Notes under the pieces: generated by a model
Told to the model about the DNA's origin: nothing
Seen by the model: only the letters and a program-made list of their open reading frames with translations
Databases searched by the model: none
From: Lachnospira sp.
GTDB lineage: Bacteria; Bacillota; Clostridia; Lachnospirales; Lachnospiraceae
NCBI GenBank assembly: GCA_017621205.1
Contig: JAGATQ010000037.1
Span: 1 to 64,000, forward strand
DNA: 64,000 bases
Direction: 5' to 3'
Part shown: positions 61,374-64,000 of the stretch, piece by piece
Numbering within the stretch: position 1 is the stretch's first letter
Layout of the letters: each line of letters opens with the position of its first letter
Position numbers and translations under genes: made by a program

Positions 61374-61413
61374 ATCATATACAGATTATTAAAATAAGAT
61401 TTGGAGAAAGACT

Positions 61414-62061
61414 ATGAAGAAAAAAAGAAATATAGTTATTATAGTAGGAATCATTTTGGTAGTGATTGGAATAGTAGCTGTTATATTTAAATTATCTGGT
61501 ATATATGACCCAGAAAATATACTGTATGGGAATAATATAAATTCCTTTTTTTATACTCGTGACATAGAAAGGAAAAGCTATGAATCCCTGGAACGTGCAA
61601 TGAATGTGGTGGCTGAGGGCTCTGGTAAGGAAAAGTTACTTTATAAGAGCGAGACGGGCAATGTGGCAAAAGTATTTATGCTGGCAGAGAATGAAGTGAA
61701 GGGATATGAGTTTTTAATCCGGGAAGAGCGTTATTATTATTTGGGGAGGCGAAATTTAATTTTTCATGGGGAAAATCAAACGAAGGAGTATAGCTGGGAG
61801 GAGACAGTATTATGTGACTTGAGCTGTAGTACAAAAAAGACTTATAAAAATATTATTAAAATTGGAGAATCATATAGTGTACTTCCAGCATGGGGAGTTT
61901 CAGATAGAGAACAGATTAAAGATATCATGATTGAAGGACAGGGGATAGACGATGTTATTGAATTTTCCCAGAATGGAAAAATATATTATTTGTGGATTAT
62001 TAATGATTTGAAAACAGAAAAAAATGCTGCGGATATTAAAGTTGAAGAGAGGGTGAATTAA
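61414..62061 (+). CDS. membrane-anchored hypothetical protein
   Basis: A 215-residue protein: N-terminal MKKKRNIVIIVGIILVVIGI anchor, then an acidic, Tyr-rich domain with ERKSYESLERAMNVVAEGSG. ATG behind TTTGGAGAA. Its stop overlaps the next ATG by one base, so they are cotranscribed. No family recognised. Confidence 0.65.
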   Translation: MKKKRNIVIIVGIILVVIGIVAVIFKLSGIYDPENILYGNNINSFFYTRDIERKSYESLERAMNVVAEGSGKEKLLYKSETGNVAKVFMLAENEVKGYEFLIREERYYYLGRRNLIFHGENQTKEYSWEETVLCDLSCSTKKTYKNIIKIGESYSVLPAWGVSDREQIKDIMIEGQGIDDVIEFSQNGKIYYLWIINDLKTEKNAADIKVEERVN

Positions 62062-62495
62062 TGGAATTATTAACAACGAGACCACATTGGGTGTGTTTTA
62101 TTATTTCTGGTACATTTTTATTTGCTGGTATTTATAATTATCAAAGTTCTGGTAAGGTGAAGGATTATATTGAAACCGTTGGTGAGGTACGTAATGTAGA
62201 AGAGGTATTTGCCTACAGACACCATCAGAAGGTTGCAAGATATAATTTTGAGGTGGTCTGGTACATCGATGGTGAGGAATATGTGAAGCTATTTGAGGAA
62301 CAGGTTGAATCTAGGAAGGAAGGGGAAACTACTATATGGGTTAGTGCGGATAATAACAAGGTTACTTTTTCTGATTCTTCGAATATAGCTGAGAAAGTGC
62401 CGCAGGATATCGCGATTAGCCTGGTGTCTTTTGTAGCAGGATGCATCATTTTGTATGTTAGAAAGAAGGGGCATAGGAGGAATGAGAATGAATAA
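62061..62495 (+). CDS. membrane protein, DUF3592-like
   Basis: A 144-residue protein with membrane helices at both ends (residues 10-27 and about 113-131) and a beta-rich domain between them (GEVRNVEEVFAYRHHQKVAR, WYIDGEEYVKLF). This plan resembles DUF3592 proteins. One-base overlap with the upstream gene and eight-base overlap with the response regulator downstream suggest one operon. Confidence 0.6.
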   Translation: MELLTTRPHWVCFIISGTFLFAGIYNYQSSGKVKDYIETVGEVRNVEEVFAYRHHQKVARYNFEVVWYIDGEEYVKLFEEQVESRKEGETTIWVSADNNKVTFSDSSNIAEKVPQDIAISLVSFVAGCIILYVRKKGHRRNENE

Positions 62496-63189
62496 TTGTA
62501 TCTTGATTGTAGAGGATGATAATGATATCAATCAGATGCTTGCCGATTTGCTAACTGCACATCAATATGATGTGATACAGGCATTTTCCGGCACGGAGGG
62601 CTGGCTTTTGATAGAGCAGAGAATGCCGCAGGCAGTGATTTTGGATTTGATGCTGCCGGGAATGGATGGTGAGCCGCTGCTTTCCCATATCAAGGAGTGC
62701 TATCCCGATATTGCGGTGATTGTTTCTTCTGCAAAGGAAGCGGTTACAACCAAGGTGACACTGCTTCGTGCAGGGGCGGATGATTATATGGTAAAGCCAT
62801 TTGATACGGAGGAGCTGTTGGCAAGGCTTGAAGTAGTGCTAAGGCATAAGGCTAAGGAAGAAATATCAGCAGGGCAGGATAAGGAGGAACAGGAGCTTCT
62901 TACCTATAAGGATATCATAATGGAGCCAGAGAATTATCGGGTTACAGTTTCTGGAAAAGAGCTTATCCTTACCAAGCGGGAATATCTTATTTTGGAGCTG
63001 TTGATGACGAATCCTGAAAAGGTATTTACAAAAAATAATATCTATGAATCCGTATGGAATGAAGAGTTTTTGGGAGAGGAGAATGCAGTAAACGTACATA
63101 TCAGCAATATCCGTCAGAAGCTTGCCAAGATAAATGAGGGGGAGAACTATATTAAAACGGTGTGGGGTATCGGATTTAAGATGGAGTAA
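62488..63189 (+). CDS. OmpR-family response regulator
   Basis: A 233-residue two-component regulator. The receiver domain has acidic DD near the N-terminus, phosphoacceptor Asp53 in LDLMLPGMDG and the conserved KP (MVKPFD). The C-terminal winged helix has LTKREYLILELLMTNPEKVF and the recognition helix VNVHISNIRQKL. Start at 62488 behind AGGAGG. No histidine kinase follows directly; the next gene is an ABC ATPase. Confidence 0.93.
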   Translation: MNNCILIVEDDNDINQMLADLLTAHQYDVIQAFSGTEGWLLIEQRMPQAVILDLMLPGMDGEPLLSHIKECYPDIAVIVSSAKEAVTTKVTLLRAGADDYMVKPFDTEELLARLEVVLRHKAKEEISAGQDKEEQELLTYKDIIMEPENYRVTVSGKELILTKREYLILELLMTNPEKVFTKNNIYESVWNEEFLGEENAVNVHISNIRQKLAKINEGENYIKTVWGIGFKME

Positions 63190-63213
63190 AACTTCAATAG
63201 AGGAACATAGCTT

Positions 63214-63236
63214 CTTTATATTTTCTTTATACTTTT
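63214..63236 (+). promoter_or_regulatory. direct repeat, likely response regulator box
   Basis: CTTTATATTTT and CTTTATACTTTT form tandem half-sites with an 11-base period, the spacing bound by OmpR-type dimers. The position, between the response regulator and the ABC transporter gene, suggests control of that transporter. Confidence 0.5.
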
Positions 63237-63298
63237 CCTAAGGTTTCTAAAATATACCCTGTTATACTGATTTTACAATCAAACGAGGAGGGAATAAC

Positions 63299-64000
63299 AT
63301 GGATTATGTGCTACAAACGGATAACCTGACTAAGGCATATCAGAAAAGCAAGGTTGTAAATCATGTCAGTATGCATGTGAAGGAGGGGGATATCTATGGT
63401 TTTATTGGGAGAAATGGAGCCGGGAAGACAACATTTATGCGTATGGTGGCAGGACTGGCTGCACCTACAGAAGGAAGTCTTAAGCTATTCGGCTCAGAGG
63501 CATTGGAGCGGCAGAGAAAACGTATTGGAACATTGATTGAAAGCCCCGGGATTTATCCGAATATGACGGCGAGGGACAATCTGGAAATCATAAGAAGAAG
63601 CTTTGGCATAGCGGATAGGCATGCGGTGGGAGATATGTTGGAGTTTGTCGGGCTTTTGGATGCCGGAAGGAAGAAGGTAAAGAATTTTTCGATGGGAATG
63701 AAGCAGAGACTTGGAATTGGCATTTCCCTGTTACGAAATCCAGATTTTCTTATATTAGATGAGCCGATTAATGGCTTAGACCCTGCGGGGATTAAGGAGG
63801 TTCGGGAGCTTTTGCTCAAACTGAATCAGGAGAAGGGCATTACTATTTTGATATCCAGCCATATTTTAGGTGAGCTTTCCAAAATCGCAACCCGTTATGG
63901 AATTATCAGGGATGGTATTTTGCAAGAGGAATTTGATGCGGGAGAATTGGCGGAGCGTTGCAGGCGTTGCCAGAAGTTAGTGGTAAGTGATGCGGCACAT
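63299..64000 (+). CDS. ABC transporter ATP-binding protein, 3'-truncated by window
   Basis: The first 234 residues of an ATPase of the BcrA/lantibiotic-immunity type: Walker A GRNGAGKTT, the Q-loop region TLIESPGIYPNM, signature FSMGMKQR, and Walker B FLILDEPINGLDP. ATG behind GAGGAGGG. The frame runs past the end of the window. With a permease presumably following, it would export a peptide antibiotic or similar under the upstream response regulator. Confidence 0.9.
   Translation, partial: MDYVLQTDNLTKAYQKSKVVNHVSMHVKEGDIYGFIGRNGAGKTTFMRMVAGLAAPTEGSLKLFGSEALERQRKRIGTLIESPGIYPNMTARDNLEIIRRSFGIADRHAVGDMLEFVGLLDAGRKKVKNFSMGMKQRLGIGISLLRNPDFLILDEPINGLDPAGIKEVRELLLKLNQEKGITILISSHILGELSKIATRYGIIRDGILQEEFDAGELAERCRRCQKLVVSDAAH

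Noticed and set aside
1..64000. CRISPR arrays and insertion sequences
   Set aside because: No regularly spaced repeat array, no transposase gene and no terminal repeat pair with target duplication was seen, except the inverted-repeat regions reported separately.

Overview
This window looks like chromosome from a low-GC anaerobic Firmicute of the class Clostridia, most probably Lachnospiraceae. The evidence is the gene order of one long S10/spc/alpha ribosomal cluster, a zinc-type S14, a tRNA-Trp-type T-box, and strong TTGACA-17-TATAAT promoters with AGGAGG ribosome binding sites. No rRNA, CRISPR array or insertion sequence was recognised.

Layout. (1) 1-15.1 kb is ordinary chromosome: the 3' part of a metzincin-like metalloprotease followed by three tandem paralogous lipid-facing proteins, a GH13 alpha-glycosidase, a T-box-controlled stand-alone trpD, an EF-hand protein, tRNA-Leu(CAG), a PutP-type symporter, a methyltransferase, and a secreted/membrane pair. 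(2) 15.2-36.6 kb is the ribosomal protein cluster rpsJ to rplQ with secY, adk, map, infA and rpoA, then a fused EcfA1-EcfA2 ATPase, ecfT, truA and a separate rplM-rpsI operon. rpsS carries a one-base frameshift in the given sequence. (3) 36.57-49.29 kb is an integrated element bounded by a 129-bp direct repeat that overlaps the 3' end and terminator of rpsI. It has the plan of a phage-inducible chromosomal island: tyrosine integrase, divergent CI/Cro-like switch with repeated operators, primase/SF3 helicase, an iteron-type candidate origin, small genes, HTH activators and a late promoter. Unexpectedly it ends in a tape measure protein with no capsid, portal or terminase genes.

(4) 48.7-56.3 kb: two tandem copies of a type I toxin-antitoxin module (33-aa holin-like peptide with convergent antisense RNA) flank the right attachment site. 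A third, truncated copy lies 7 kb further on. Between the second and third copies is a defence island: a controller-regulated restriction-modification system (C and R on the minus strand, M diverging), a complete DpnII-type GATC system (two methyltransferases and endonuclease), and an AIPR-family abortive infection protein. The R and M genes of the first system both appear to start at AUA, each behind a well-spaced Shine-Dalgarno sequence and each followed by a serine codon.

(5) 56.3-64 kb returns to chromosomal genes: YaiI/YqxD family, DUF1848, ADP-ribosylglycohydrolase, an ABC exporter, an acetyltransferase, two small membrane proteins, an OmpR-type response regulator, and the start of an ABC exporter ATPase gene preceded by a likely response-regulator box.

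The functional story is a constant, highly expressed ribosomal locus whose last gene, rpsI, serves as a docking site. Accessory DNA (satellite, addiction modules, restriction and abortive infection genes) has accumulated downstream of it without disrupting the rpsI reading frame or terminator.
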